From Candidatus Vicinibacter proximus (GTDB taxonomy: Bacteria > Bacteroidota > Bacteroidia > Chitinophagales > Saprospiraceae), in assembly GCA_016713905.1 (NCBI GenBank), contig JADJOE010000001.1, forward strand, positions 745,001 to 809,000: DNA of 64,000 nt. Reading direction: 5' to 3'. The position numbers and the translations under genes are program-made. Below the pieces are notes generated by a model that was given only the letters and a program-made list of their open reading frames with translations, did not search any database and was not told the origin of the DNA. Positions 53,004-62,392 of this stretch are shown here, in pieces; position 1 is the first letter of the stretch, and the number at the start of each line of letters is the position of its first letter.

Positions 53004-53573
53004 TTATTTAATCAGTTGTTTGATTTTCTTGATAATAGCCAATTCATCTCTCATGATGTTGGCACTTGGAACGAAACTCTTGAATTTTTCTTTATTCATT
53101 TTCATCTCCAGATTGACTTCATCAGAAGGTTTTAATTTTACGGATTTCATTACAGATCCTATCACTTTCCCATTTTTAAAGAAGTAATTAGTAGCTGTAA
53201 ATAGCAACTTTCCTTTAGCCTTAACGGTATTTTTTTCAAAATGACTGCTGGCAATTAAATCAGAACCTTCGAAATAAAATTTAGACGTCTTTTCGCCCAC
53301 GGATGAAGTGGAATTTTTTGTAATTTTTTTAATGTTGCCATTTGCATCAGAGAATATAGAAACTGTTCCTTTCTCACCAGCTTTAAGGTTGGCGGACTTT
53401 TCTACTAGACTTGCGTCATTATCCAAAGAACTTACTGTGGCTTCTATCATGGACTGATCAGAAGTTGTGGAAGCAGCTGCATCCGCTGTTCCTTTTTTTG
53501 AGCTGCTACAAGAAGTGATCATTGCACTCATTGAAAGAAAACTGAAGAAAATAAATAGTGACTTGAATTTCAT
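53004..53573 (-). CDS. Hypothetical lipoprotein, 189 residues
   Basis: The signal and lipobox are clear: FIFFSFLSMSAMITSC with TSC at Cys22, followed by SSSKKGTADAAAST. The mature part begins with a low-complexity Ala/Ser/Thr region and continues as a lysine-rich beta-strand protein (KGTVSIFSDANGNIKKITKN, STSSVGEKTSKFYFEG, AKGKLLFTATNYFFKNGKVI). The repeated strand-turn pattern looks like the MORN/toxin-antitoxin-like YwqK antitoxin fold but is too weak to name. It lies 28 bases upstream of the second lipoprotein gene. Confidence 0.65.
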   Translation of the reverse strand: MKFKSLFIFFSFLSMSAMITSCSSSKKGTADAAASTTSDQSMIEATVSSLDNDASLVEKSANLKAGEKGTVSIFSDANGNIKKITKNSTSSVGEKTSKFYFEGSDLIASSHFEKNTVKAKGKLLFTATNYFFKNGKVIGSVMKSVKLKPSDEVNLEMKMNKEKFKSFVPSANIMRDELAIIKKIKQLIK

Positions 53574-53743
53574 ATAACTTGTTTTTTAATTTGGTATAAA
53601 GGTCAGAATTCCGGTGTAAACAAAATTTAAGGCTTAGCTTAATTTATGGTAATATTTTGTTAAAAATACGAACTTTATTCAAGAAATACAAATATAATTT
53701 ACTGGTTATCTACATTCGCTTCATCAATTAAAACAAGAAGCAT

Positions 53744-54826
53744 TTGGAATTAAACGAAAGTGGTTTAGTACTTGGGCTGATGTCCGGAACCTCCCTGGAT
53801 GGTTTAGATATAGCTGCATGTCGATTTAAGTCAGGTGGTTCAGGGAAATTGGATTTTGAAATTGTAGCCGCAAGCTCGATTCCATATGACAATTATTGGC
53901 GTAGTGCGTTGGAACAAGCTTTTTATTTGAATCCTAAGCAATTAGAGGAACTCAGTTATTCCTATGCGGCATTCATTGCTGAACAAATCAAAGATTTTTA
54001 TAAAAATCATGAAATACTACCTGATCTGATATCCAGTCATGGCCACACCGTACACCACAGACCTTCAGATAAAGTTTCTCTACAGATTGGAGATGGAAGA
54101 ACCATAAGAGAGATTACGGGAATACCTACGGTGTGTAATTTCAGAATTCAGGATGTGTTAAAAGGGGGACAAGGGGCGCCATTAGTCCCGATAGGGGATG
54201 ATTTGCTTTTTAGTGCTTTTGATTATTGTCTCAATTTGGGTGGATTTGCCAATATTTCTTGGAAATCAGAAGATAGGCGTCTGGCATGTGATATTGTGCC
54301 ATGCAATATGGTGCTCAATAAATTAGCAAACAGGATGAACTTTCCATATGATGATCGTGGAAATTTAGCATCCGGTGGCATAGTTCAAGATCAACTGTTG
54401 GAAGAATGGAATCAATTGGAATACTACCATTTGCCCTTTCCTAAAAGCTTAGGCAGAGAGTGGTTTCTTAATTCTTTTGAACCGATTTTGAATAAATATC
54501 AATTGGATACCAAAGACTTATTGCGCACCGCTACAGAGCACATCAGCGATCAGTTGGCAAATTTTATTCGTAAAATTGAAACTGGAACTAAGGCAAAAAT
54601 TCTTCTGACAGGGGGTGGGACATATAATGACTATTTAATCAAAAGACTAAGCCAAAAGCTTCCAGGGCATTTTGACTTGGTTGTGCCTTCTGAGGTAATT
54701 ATAGACTTCAAAGAAGCCCTGATATTTGCTCTGTTGGGTTATTTGAGGAAATTGGGTATGGTCAACACTCTGAACTCGGTCACCGGAGCTTATGAAGATC
54801 ATTGCTCCGGTGAGTATTTTCCATGA
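53744..54826 (+). CDS. anmK: Anhydro-N-acetylmuramic acid kinase
   Basis: 360 residues; TTG start two codons before the conserved N-terminal part. The ASKHA-type ATP loop is GLMSGTSLDGLDIAACRF (11-28). Other AnmK blocks are SHGHTVHHRP, QIGDGRTIREITGIPTVCNF (substrate binding), GGQGAPLVPIGD (family signature), LNLGGFANIS and LLTGGGTYNDYLI. It phosphorylates 1,6-anhydro-MurNAc released during wall turnover, feeding peptidoglycan recycling. Its last codons hold a 9-bp perfect inverted repeat. The stop is one base from that of the convergent yceI gene. Confidence 0.97.
   Translation: MELNESGLVLGLMSGTSLDGLDIAACRFKSGGSGKLDFEIVAASSIPYDNYWRSALEQAFYLNPKQLEELSYSYAAFIAEQIKDFYKNHEILPDLISSHGHTVHHRPSDKVSLQIGDGRTIREITGIPTVCNFRIQDVLKGGQGAPLVPIGDDLLFSAFDYCLNLGGFANISWKSEDRRLACDIVPCNMVLNKLANRMNFPYDDRGNLASGGIVQDQLLEEWNQLEYYHLPFPKSLGREWFLNSFEPILNKYQLDTKDLLRTATEHISDQLANFIRKIETGTKAKILLTGGGTYNDYLIKRLSQKLPGHFDLVVPSEVIIDFKEALIFALLGYLRKLGMVNTLNSVTGAYEDHCSGEYFP
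54781..54812. other. Perfect 9-bp inverted repeat inside the end of anmK
   Basis: CACCGGAGC (54781-54789) pairs exactly with GCTCCGGTG (54804-54812), loop 14 bases, followed by AGTATTTTCC. It lies within the last codons of anmK at a convergent gene pair with no spacer. It could slow or end transcription although the T run is poor. Confidence 0.4.
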
Positions 54827-54827
54827 T

Positions 54828-55382
54828 TTACTTTTGAGGCATTGGGAGGTATTTGATTTTTACAGTTACCTCTATTTCTTTGGCTATTTTATCTCTTACA
54901 ACGGAAGGAATGGAGATTTTGTAATCTTCGCATTTGATTTTAAAATGTGTTTCAGAACTCAAGCCTCCTGCTTCAACTTTGACTTCTGCGGGAACCTTTA
55001 TTTTGTTGGTTACACCATGCATAGTCATATCTCCGGATACCATCACTTTATAATTACCTGGTTTGGTTAAATCGAGAACACTATAGTTTTCTATGGCGCC
55101 TTTAAAAGTTGCTTTTGGGTATTTCCCGGACTCCATATAATTTTCATTAAAGTGCTCTTGCATTAGTGCTCTATCAAATTGAAAGGCATTAATTAAAGCA
55201 GCAAATTCAACTCTTCCGCTGGATAAGTCAAAAACTGTACTGCCGGTATTGTTAACAGCTTCAATTTTTTCCATTGGAGAGTCTGAATGAAATTTAATGT
55301 ATGCATTTTTTGCAAAATATCTTTGGGCGCTTAGATTGCCAAAAACTAAAATCGAGGCAAATAGGAAAATCAGTTTTTTCAT
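54828..55382 (-). CDS. YceI family secreted lipid-binding protein
   Basis: 184 residues. The signal peptide ends at about residue 19 (ASILVFGNLSAQ). The mature part is a lipocalin-like YceI barrel: YIKFHSDSPMEKIEAVNNTG, VFDLSSGRVEFAALINAFQF, LMQEHFNENYMESGKYPKAT, GDMTMHGVTNKIKVPAEV. YceI proteins bind polyisoprenoids or fatty amides in the periplasm. It stands alone and converges on anmK. Confidence 0.92.
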   Translation of the reverse strand: MKKLIFLFASILVFGNLSAQRYFAKNAYIKFHSDSPMEKIEAVNNTGSTVFDLSSGRVEFAALINAFQFDRALMQEHFNENYMESGKYPKATFKGAIENYSVLDLTKPGNYKVMVSGDMTMHGVTNKIKVPAEVKVEAGGLSSETHFKIKCEDYKISIPSVVRDKIAKEIEVTVKIKYLPMPQK

Positions 55383-55490
55383 TGTATTTGTTTAAACATT
55401 AGACGCTAAAATACTCCGAAAGTATTCACTCAAATTCAAGGATAACAAAACTTTAACTTTGGAAGATTTCCCCTAAGTAAGCCAATTAAA

Positions 55491-56051
55491 TTATTGGATA
55501 ATTTTATCTGGATTGGCCTTGATAAAGCTTTTCCAGTTTTTGACTTTCGAAGTCGGGCCTATGGCTGAATTTGCCTGACAACTGTAACAATAAGCCGCTG
55601 CGAGTGCATCGGAGGCATCCAGATAGTGCACTTCAATTTTATAATTAAGTAACCTGCTGACCATATCGGCGACTTGTTCCTTTGAGGCATTCCCATTTCC
55701 GGTAACAGACTTTTTAATCCTTTTGGCAGAAAATTCAAAAATTTTTACACCCATGACCATTGCAGCTGCTATTGCCACCCCCTGGGCACGTCCAAGCTTT
55801 AGCATCGATTGCGCATTTTTTCCATAAAAGGGCAGTTCTATCGACAGAATGCCGGTATGATAGGTCTCAATGATTTCCTGTATTTGTAGAAATATTTCTT
55901 TTAGCTTGGATTGATCATCTTCTTCGTGTTTCAAATGGATTACATTACAATCCAAAACTCTGGATTGTTGCCCATTCAATTCCAATACCCCAAATCCCAA
56001 TATATTGGTTCCCGGATCAATTCCTAAAATTCTATTTGGATTTAAGAGCAT
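55491..56051 (-). CDS. ruvC: Crossover junction endodeoxyribonuclease RuvC
   Basis: 186 residues from the ATG (MLLNPNRILG). A TTG five codons upstream overlaps the probable -7 promoter box and is not used. Catalytic acids are D12 in GIDPGTN, the Glu in LSIELPFYGKNAQSM, and the Asp pair in DASDALAAAYCY. LKLGRAQGVAIAA and SVTGNGNASKEQVADMV are family blocks. It resolves Holliday junctions as a dimer. No ruvA or ruvB is adjacent. The 5' leader would be only a few bases. Confidence 0.95.
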   Translation of the reverse strand: MLLNPNRILGIDPGTNILGFGVLELNGQQSRVLDCNVIHLKHEEDDQSKLKEIFLQIQEIIETYHTGILSIELPFYGKNAQSMLKLGRAQGVAIAAAMVMGVKIFEFSAKRIKKSVTGNGNASKEQVADMVSRLLNYKIEVHYLDASDALAAAYCYSCQANSAIGPTSKVKNWKSFIKANPDKIIQ

Positions 56052-56063
56052 ATTAAATATTTG

Positions 56064-56071
56064 CAAAAGTA
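56064..56071 (-). promoter_or_regulatory. Promoter -7 box for ruvC
   Basis: TACTTTTG on the minus strand matches TAnnTTTG. It lies 12 bases before the ATG, so the transcript would be nearly leaderless. Confidence 0.45.
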
Positions 56072-56133
56072 TAAGAAATTAACTGTCTATTGTATAACAA
56101 TCGTTATAAATAGCGTTCTTGCATATAAGTTTT

Positions 56134-57075
56134 ATGAAATTGAAAATTAAGGCAGCTTTCAGTGTGGTTCTTGCATGGATATCCTTTGTTGGGGTAGGGT
56201 ACTATTTATGGACGAGTATTTTTTTTTTAAATAAATTGACTTTCATCCACATCCCATCTTTATTGTTGGTTTTGTTATTGATGCCATTAAACTGGATTTT
56301 TGAAAGCTTGAAAATATATCAAAAATTCAATTTGAACTATTCCTTTATGGAATGTGTCTGGATTACGCTTAAAGGTTTAGGACTTTCACTGGTTACTCCA
56401 ATGGGAATGGGCGTTTTTCTTGGAAGAGCAATGTTTGAAGATCAAACAAGAAGACAGAATTTATTGACGGCAACTGCATTTTCTTCTTATGCACAAAGTA
56501 TGGTAACTTTTGGCATAGGAATGTTTGCTTTTTTTAAGATGGGGCCCTTGGGAGAGATAGGTTTTACATCTGAATTAAATAATTATTTGGTGATTAATTT
56601 TTTACTTTTTCTTGTAATAGCAATATTGTTTTGGATTTTTCTGATGAATGGCAAACATCTCTTAAGGCGTATTTATATGCCAAAGTTGCCAAATTCAAAT
56701 GATGGGACTAAAATATATAACTCCCTTGCAAGTTTATTGTTGTTGTCTTTTGTGCGATATTTAGTATTCGGATTTCAATATTTGTTTTTGTTGATGCCAT
56801 TTTATTCCGAAGACTGGAGAGATCTCATTTTTCCGGTTGCTGTTATTTTTATGATTCAATCCATGATCGTAATTCCTCCAATGATTTCGGGACTTTTCAG
56901 AGGGGGGATTGCTGTGTGTGTCCTCACTCCTTTTGGTATAGATTTGGATGTTTGCTTAGGAATTGCTTCCACCTTATTTCTTATTAATCTTATTCTACCG
57001 GCATTGGCAGGTAATTTTTTATTATTTGGTGATCTTAGAACTCAAAATGGATTTAAATTGTTGACCAAGGAATGA
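56134..57075 (+). CDS. Flippase-like (UPF0104/YbhN-type) integral membrane protein
   Basis: 313 residues from ATG 56134 (a TTG five codons upstream is possible). About eight transmembrane segments, for example FSVVLAWISFVGVGYYLWTS and FLLFLVIAILFWIFL. Typical blocks are LKGLGLSLVTPMGMGVFLGR and IPPMISGLFRGGIAVCVLTP, as in the lysyl-phosphatidylglycerol synthase/flippase-like family. The role is likely lipid or isoprenoid-linked transport in the inner membrane. It overlaps the DUF3108 gene by four bases; DUF4230 follows, giving a three-gene operon of envelope proteins. Confidence 0.75.
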   Translation: MKLKIKAAFSVVLAWISFVGVGYYLWTSIFFLNKLTFIHIPSLLLVLLLMPLNWIFESLKIYQKFNLNYSFMECVWITLKGLGLSLVTPMGMGVFLGRAMFEDQTRRQNLLTATAFSSYAQSMVTFGIGMFAFFKMGPLGEIGFTSELNNYLVINFLLFLVIAILFWIFLMNGKHLLRRIYMPKLPNSNDGTKIYNSLASLLLLSFVRYLVFGFQYLFLLMPFYSEDWRDLIFPVAVIFMIQSMIVIPPMISGLFRGGIAVCVLTPFGIDLDVCLGIASTLFLINLILPALAGNFLLFGDLRTQNGFKLLTKE

Positions 57076-57884
57076 ACAATCCAAAATTAAGCAGGATGCG
57101 TTTACTATTTTTAAGTTTTTATTTGCTCATGATCTTTGGGGTATCCCCAATTTTTGCAAGAGATACACCATTTGTAGCGGGAGAAAGGATTGTATACAAG
57201 TTGTACTATAATTGGAATTTTGTATGGCTTTCTGCAGGTGAAGTAATATTTGAGATTAAAGATGAGGGGGATTATTATCATATTGATGTAACAGGGAGGA
57301 CGTATCCATCCTATGAGTGGTTTTATAAAGTCAGGGATAAGTACCACAGTTATATTGATAAAAAGACACTGTTGCCTGTTTTGTATATAAGAGACATTCA
57401 ACAAGGTTCTTACATACATTATGAGAAAATTGAGTTTGATTACATAAATAAACGAATAACATCTTATACAGGTCGCACAATGAAAGAAGCCCGACCAAAA
57501 GTTATTCCAATGCCTTACCATGTTTACGATTTGGTTTCTTCCATGTATTTCCTGCGTGGAATCAATCTCAATGAATTTAAATCTTCTAAAAAAGTGGATT
57601 TTAGTTTGGTTCTGGATAACAGAATCTACGATATGGATCTCATTTGTCAGAAGGAGCACAAAAATTTTAGTGTAAAGGAAAGCGGCAATTTCAAAGTCCT
57701 TGAATGTCAAGGCGAGTTAATTTCAGGTGGGATGTTTAAAGAAGATACAAAGATGAAAGTCTATGTGGGGGATGATGAAAATAAACTTCCCTTAGTTATT
57801 GAATCGCCATTGGCAGTAGGATCTGTTAAAGCAGTTTTAAAAAGTTATGAAAATCTAAAACATCCTTTGACTTCCAAAAAATAA
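57072..57884 (+). CDS. DUF3108 domain protein, exported
   Basis: 270 residues. An N-terminal signal peptide (about 9-29) ends SPIFAR. The DUF3108 beta-barrel pattern follows: FVAGERIVYKLYYNWNFVWL, SAGEVIFEIKDEGDYYHIDV, SYEWFYKVRDKYHSYIDKKT, VIPMPYHVYDLVSSMYFLRG. DUF3108 proteins are periplasmic, of unknown function, possibly lipid-binding. It overlaps the flippase-like gene by four bases and precedes DUF4230 by three, so all three are co-expressed. Confidence 0.88.
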   Translation: MNNPKLSRMRLLFLSFYLLMIFGVSPIFARDTPFVAGERIVYKLYYNWNFVWLSAGEVIFEIKDEGDYYHIDVTGRTYPSYEWFYKVRDKYHSYIDKKTLLPVLYIRDIQQGSYIHYEKIEFDYINKRITSYTGRTMKEARPKVIPMPYHVYDLVSSMYFLRGINLNEFKSSKKVDFSLVLDNRIYDMDLICQKEHKNFSVKESGNFKVLECQGELISGGMFKEDTKMKVYVGDDENKLPLVIESPLAVGSVKAVLKSYENLKHPLTSKK

Positions 57885-57887
57885 ATC

Positions 57888-58487
57888 ATGAGATTATTTT
57901 TAATGACCCTGTCCCTCGTATTAAGTTTTGCCATTGGGTTTTATTCAGGAATTGGGTTCAGCACTAAAAAAGTAAAGAGCGAAGTAGGATCTACACTTAT
58001 GCTGGAGCGTATTCGCGAAGTCTTCAAAGTAGCAGCAATGGAGGCGGAATACAGTGAATTGTTTACACATAAAGATTACACCTGGTTTGATTTAAGTCCA
58101 TTTAGGAAAGTAGCCATCGTTAGAGTTAAAGCAAAAGTCCTTGCAGGATTTGATTTAGACACCAGTCAGGTTAAAATTGATGAAGAAAGAAAAACAATTT
58201 TCCTGCATTTTCAGTCTAATGCAAAAATTTTATCCCTGGATCACCAATTGGATTATTTTGATTTGCAGCAAGGTACATTTAACTACTTCACCCCTCAGGA
58301 ACTTACCTTAATACAAGATAAGGCCAGAGATATTATATTGAGAAAGGCAGAGGGTTCGGATTTACTTAAAAGGGCAGATGCAAGAAGATTAGAATTAGTC
58401 AAAGGCATCGATGAGTTATGTAAAAACCTTGGGTGGAGGGTAGAAATGGTGATCACCCCGGAATCTAAAAAACCTTTTATTCAATAA
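57888..58487 (+). CDS. DUF4230 domain protein, membrane-anchored
   Basis: 199 residues. A signal anchor (LFLMTLSLVLSFAIGFYSG, about 3-21) is followed by the DUF4230 block: STLMLERIREVFKVAAMEAE, SPFRKVAIVRVKAKVLAGFD, and a C-terminal helical arm (QDKARDIILRKAEGSDLLKR). The family is widespread and uncharacterised; the fold resembles stomatin/prohibitin-like arms but without catalytic residues. Last gene of the flippase-like operon. Confidence 0.88.
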   Translation: MRLFLMTLSLVLSFAIGFYSGIGFSTKKVKSEVGSTLMLERIREVFKVAAMEAEYSELFTHKDYTWFDLSPFRKVAIVRVKAKVLAGFDLDTSQVKIDEERKTIFLHFQSNAKILSLDHQLDYFDLQQGTFNYFTPQELTLIQDKARDIILRKAEGSDLLKRADARRLELVKGIDELCKNLGWRVEMVITPESKKPFIQ

Positions 58488-59674
58488 ATCTTGCAATTTT
58501 TTAAGAATTGCACAAGGTTCACATTTTTTTTTGCAGATATTCCATTCCTTTCATTTACAAATCATTATAAAATTATATGTGGTGTTAAGGGTGAAAATTT
58601 AGTTTATGCAAAATTTGTAATACACTTGGAGAGATATAGCATGTAATAATATTGTTATTCGCTAAAATGGCTTAGATTAAATTTGGCTTAGCGGATAAAC
58701 CTTAAATTTTCTTTAACATATATAGTGAATCATTTCGACTTCCGGGTGCGTTTTGTTATCATCATGAGTTAATAAATAGGCTTCGTTTTAAAATCGGGAT
58801 AAGATTCCCACAGGGATTAGGGAAGTCATCTCCAACAAGTTGGAGATGGCTTTTTTTATTTTTGCGACTTTTTACAACTTAAGGAGGAAGCCACATTTTT
58901 TAATCCACCCTGGTATGTAGTTTTCTACACTGGATTTAAATCTTCTGGCGAGAAATCTACCGTATTTTATGTTGTGGATTACACAAGCTTCACTTACCAA
59001 TTCATTTTTAATGTGGCATACAAAATTTTTAATGGCAATTTATATATTAGAATTTCAATTCTAAGTCAAAATACCATCAAATAATTAGTTTATCGGTTTC
59101 GAACTGGATGGAGTAGGATCTATTTCACAGAATCAACTTCCGATCATTACTTTGAAATCATTCAAAGGTCAATCACTTTTATGGGTTCTTTTATGAATAG
59201 TTCTATGGCATTTCTTCATGAAATCCTAATTCGTAAAATGATACAAATTTTATTGGAATGATATTTTTGAGAAAGTAAGGATCTTTCACTCAAAGTTCCG
59301 GACCATAGAATTTTTTTTATCCAATTTTCAAATTCTGGAACTAAGTATAAACGTTATGTTTAATGTTAATTTATAAAATTTTTTAAATTAATCACTTATG
59401 CTTTATATTTAAATTAAATGTAATTTGTAAAATTAATTTTTAAATTTTCTCCAAGTCACTTTTCTAAAAATCCACAGACTTTTTTTATCCAATTCATTGA
59501 AATTCCCATGTAATCCATAGGGGCATTTAGATTTTTTCTTGTCATGAGAGTAGTGAAATCAGATTGATTTGACTCATTAAATATTTTTTTAATGGTTAAC
59601 TATTTGATTTTGCGATTTCTGAATTTTTACTCAGAAATTTTAAAACTCATTAGAAAAACAAATTTTTTCAAATC
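58488..59674. other. Long AT-rich intergenic region
   Basis: About 1.2 kb without a credible gene. The only clear signal is the terminator at 58827-58860. The part after 58860 up to the adhesin gene is very AT-rich and I recognise no regulatory box with confidence. Confidence 0.5.
58827..58860 (+). terminator. Orphan intrinsic terminator
   Basis: CATCTCCAAC and GTTGGAGATG form a perfect 10-bp stem with a two-base loop, followed by GCTTTTTTTATTTTT. It lies 340 bases after the DUF4230 stop, too far for a normal 3' end, so it may end a small RNA transcribed from 58.5-58.85 kb. Confidence 0.85.
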
Positions 59675-61882
59675 ATGATGAAGCGTTACCAAATTAAAAG
59701 ATTTCAATTGTTATGGATTCTTTTATTCTTTGCTTTTCAATTTTCGAAAGCGACCAACTGTACTTGTCCAAACAATGTCGTACAGAATCCTAGTTTCGAG
59801 AATGGGATTACAAACTGGACATATTTTAACGGAAACTTTTCAGCAAATACATATGCCGCGCAATGCGGTACGTATGCAGGACATTTTCAGCATACAAGTG
59901 GTAACGGGGGATTTTATCAGGATCTCACAAATGTAGCAGTTGGATCAAAGTTAACCATCAGTTTTTATGGAGGAGTTCACGACAATTCCTTTAATCAGAG
60001 ATTTGGGTTGTTTTATCTCAACAGTGCCGGTGTTCAGATTGGTGGAGACTCAGTTAATGTCGATGGTCCATTACCTAATATGAGTTTTTACACCATAATT
60101 TCCACGGTGCCAAGTGGGACATCCAAGGTTAGAATAATGGGGAAGGCTAGTGGTAATTGGTTGAAAGTCGATCAAATTTGTTTGAATGTAGAGCAGCCAT
60201 GTGTGAATTTTACAGCATTGGCACAATCCGATTTAAACCTTGTAAAAACCAGAAGCTGGACCAATCAAATTACATGTGGTAGCGAACCGGAAAGAATTTT
60301 TTATGCAGATTGTTTATTGGACAATATAAGTGGAGGAACAGTAGGGAATAGGAAACTATGGAAAGTTGTTTCAGCTGGAACTTTTAAGGAATATTGTGAC
60401 GGCACAGCTTATGCAGAAGTTCAGGTTCAAAATGTGGATTTACCAACTTATAAATTCAACATCACCTTAATTCTTAGTGGTAGAACTTTTACTGCTCCTG
60501 CAGGAAGTCCACATCTTGAAGGGTGCACAAGTTCCAGTAAAACTAACTGGTATTATTACACAAGCTTAAAAGGCTCATTTGTTGGGTTAGAAAGTCTGGC
60601 AGGGGGAGTTTTAGCCGTAACAGGTAAAATGGCTGCTTTCCAAATGGGTACCAATGCAAGTTTATATGGTGTCCTTGGAAATTTTGGTGCAAGTTCATGG
60701 ATGGATTATGCTATAATTTGTCAACCTAATGGTTTCAATTTAAAACCAGATTGTCAATTTGACTTTAATTTCTTTTTGAGTGGTGGAGATTTATTGGCAT
60801 CGGATGCAAGTAATTGCGGAAAAATATGTGTTGGACAAAGTACTAACTTAAACGGGTATGCTGTTGGCGGTAAGCCGGCATATACTTATTCCTGGAGCCA
60901 CGGTCTTGGAACAGGTCAAACTAAATCTGTTAGTCCTGCAACTACAACCACTTACACCGTAACAGCTACTGATGCTAACGGTTGCACTGCAACCGATGCA
61001 GTAATGATTATGGTTAATCCTGCACCAACGGTTGACGCAGGTGCTAATCAAATACTTTGTCCGGGTAAATGTACAGACTTAACAGCAACAGCTAGTGGAG
61101 GAACATCACCATATACTTATACCTGGGATAAAGGTCTTGGTACAGGTCAAACCAAAAATGTATGTCCAAGTGTTACCACCACCTATACAGTCACAGTAAC
61201 AGATGCAAAAGGATGCACAGCAACCGATGCCGTTACGGTCACTGTGAATCCAAATATTCTGGTGACCATCACTAAAATTGATGCAAAATGTGGAATATTA
61301 AACGGATCTGCAACAGCAAATCCAACTGGCGGAACCCAACCTTACACGTATAAGTGGTCAAATGGTCCAACTACCCAAATAAACAGTAATATAGGTCCAG
61401 GTACTTATACAGTAACAGTTACTGACTCTAAAGGATGTACCGCAACAGCTTCAACTGCCATCATAAATATCGGCGGCCCAAGTCTTGATGCGGGAGTAGA
61501 CAAATCCATTTGTATAGGTAGCAATGCAAACCTTACTGCAAATGCAACCGGAGGTACAACTCCTTATACTTATGTTTGGGACAATGGACTTGGAACAGGT
61601 CAAAATAAAACTGTTTCACCGACAGTAACAACTACCTATTCTGTAACTGTTACAGATGCAAATGGTTGTACAGCTGCTGATCAGGTGAAAGTTATAGTCT
61701 TTCCAAATCCAATGGTTACCATCAATAAGAATGATGCTAAATGTGGTATCTCTAATGGTTCAGCAACTGCAAATCCAAGTGGAGGTACCTCACCATATTC
61801 GTACAATTGGTCCAATGGCAGCACGACACAAAGCATCAGCAATTTATCGGCAGGAAACTACATTGTCACCGTTACAGAGTGA
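59675..61882 (+). CDS. SprB-repeat surface adhesin, N-terminal portion
   Basis: 735 residues up to the stop. Signal peptide 1-26 (LLWILLFFAFQFSKAT), then a carbohydrate-binding-like beta-sandwich (about 30-180: VVQNPSFENGITNWTYFNGN, FYQDLTNVAVGSKLTISFYG). A second beta-rich domain follows (about 185-370), then SprB-type repeats from about 380 onward: KPAYTYSWSHGLGTGQTKSV, TTTYTVTATDANGCTATDAV and so on. SprB in Flavobacterium is the T9SS-exported gliding adhesin moved along the cell. The frame ends at 61880-61882 where a repeat unit is cut (GTTACAGA joined to GTGAAAGTG), so the gene does not truly end here. Downstream the same protein continues in another frame. Confidence 0.85.
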   Translation: MMKRYQIKRFQLLWILLFFAFQFSKATNCTCPNNVVQNPSFENGITNWTYFNGNFSANTYAAQCGTYAGHFQHTSGNGGFYQDLTNVAVGSKLTISFYGGVHDNSFNQRFGLFYLNSAGVQIGGDSVNVDGPLPNMSFYTIISTVPSGTSKVRIMGKASGNWLKVDQICLNVEQPCVNFTALAQSDLNLVKTRSWTNQITCGSEPERIFYADCLLDNISGGTVGNRKLWKVVSAGTFKEYCDGTAYAEVQVQNVDLPTYKFNITLILSGRTFTAPAGSPHLEGCTSSSKTNWYYYTSLKGSFVGLESLAGGVLAVTGKMAAFQMGTNASLYGVLGNFGASSWMDYAIICQPNGFNLKPDCQFDFNFFLSGGDLLASDASNCGKICVGQSTNLNGYAVGGKPAYTYSWSHGLGTGQTKSVSPATTTTYTVTATDANGCTATDAVMIMVNPAPTVDAGANQILCPGKCTDLTATASGGTSPYTYTWDKGLGTGQTKNVCPSVTTTYTVTVTDAKGCTATDAVTVTVNPNILVTITKIDAKCGILNGSATANPTGGTQPYTYKWSNGPTTQINSNIGPGTYTVTVTDSKGCTATASTAIINIGGPSLDAGVDKSICIGSNANLTANATGGTTPYTYVWDNGLGTGQNKTVSPTVTTTYSVTVTDANGCTAADQVKVIVFPNPMVTINKNDAKCGISNGSATANPSGGTSPYSYNWSNGSTTQSISNLSAGNYIVTVTE

Positions 61883-62392
61883 AAGTGATCATCTATCCAA
61901 ACCCAAGTGTAAGCATAGACAAATGGCATGCAAAATGTGGTTTTGCAAATGGCTCAGCCACAGCGAATGCAAGTGGAGGCACCTCACCATATACGTACAA
62001 TTGGTCCAATGGAGGAACGACACAAAGCATCAGCAATTTATCGGCAGGAAACTACAGTGTTACCGTTACCGACAGCAAAGGATGTACGGCAACAGCGAGT
62101 ACCACCATCAACAATACAGGCCCTACAGTAGATGCAGGTTCAGATAAATCAGGTGTGTAGGATCTACCTTCAATTTGAGTGGACAGCCAATGGGGTACAT
62201 CACCATACACTTATGCATGGGATAATGGATTAGAAACGGACAAAACAAACCGTAAATCCGGGATTCACAACCACGTATACCGTTACAGTTACGGATGCAA
62301 ACGGATGTACGGCAGTAGATCAGGTGAAAGTGATCATCTATCCAAACCCAAGTGTAAGCATAGACAAATGGCATGCAAAATGTGGTTTTGCA
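61883..62392 (+). pseudogene. SprB-like repeat segment with multiple frame breaks
   Basis: It encodes KVIIYPNPSVSIDKWHAK, SGGTSPYTYNWSNGGTTQ and SAGNYSVTVTDSKGCTATA, but the frame stops at 62160 (KSGV, stop). Compared with the next units it lacks single bases at about 62153, 62180, 62193, 62231, 62247 and 62392, six in total. The frame returns to that of the downstream units after the last. Either this unit decayed or, more likely, it is poorly resolved in the assembly. Confidence 0.7.

Noticed and set aside
58780..58860. tRNA or tmRNA before the orphan terminator
   Set aside because: No acceptor stem, T-loop consensus or CCA-like 3' end could be drawn; only the terminator stem is convincing.
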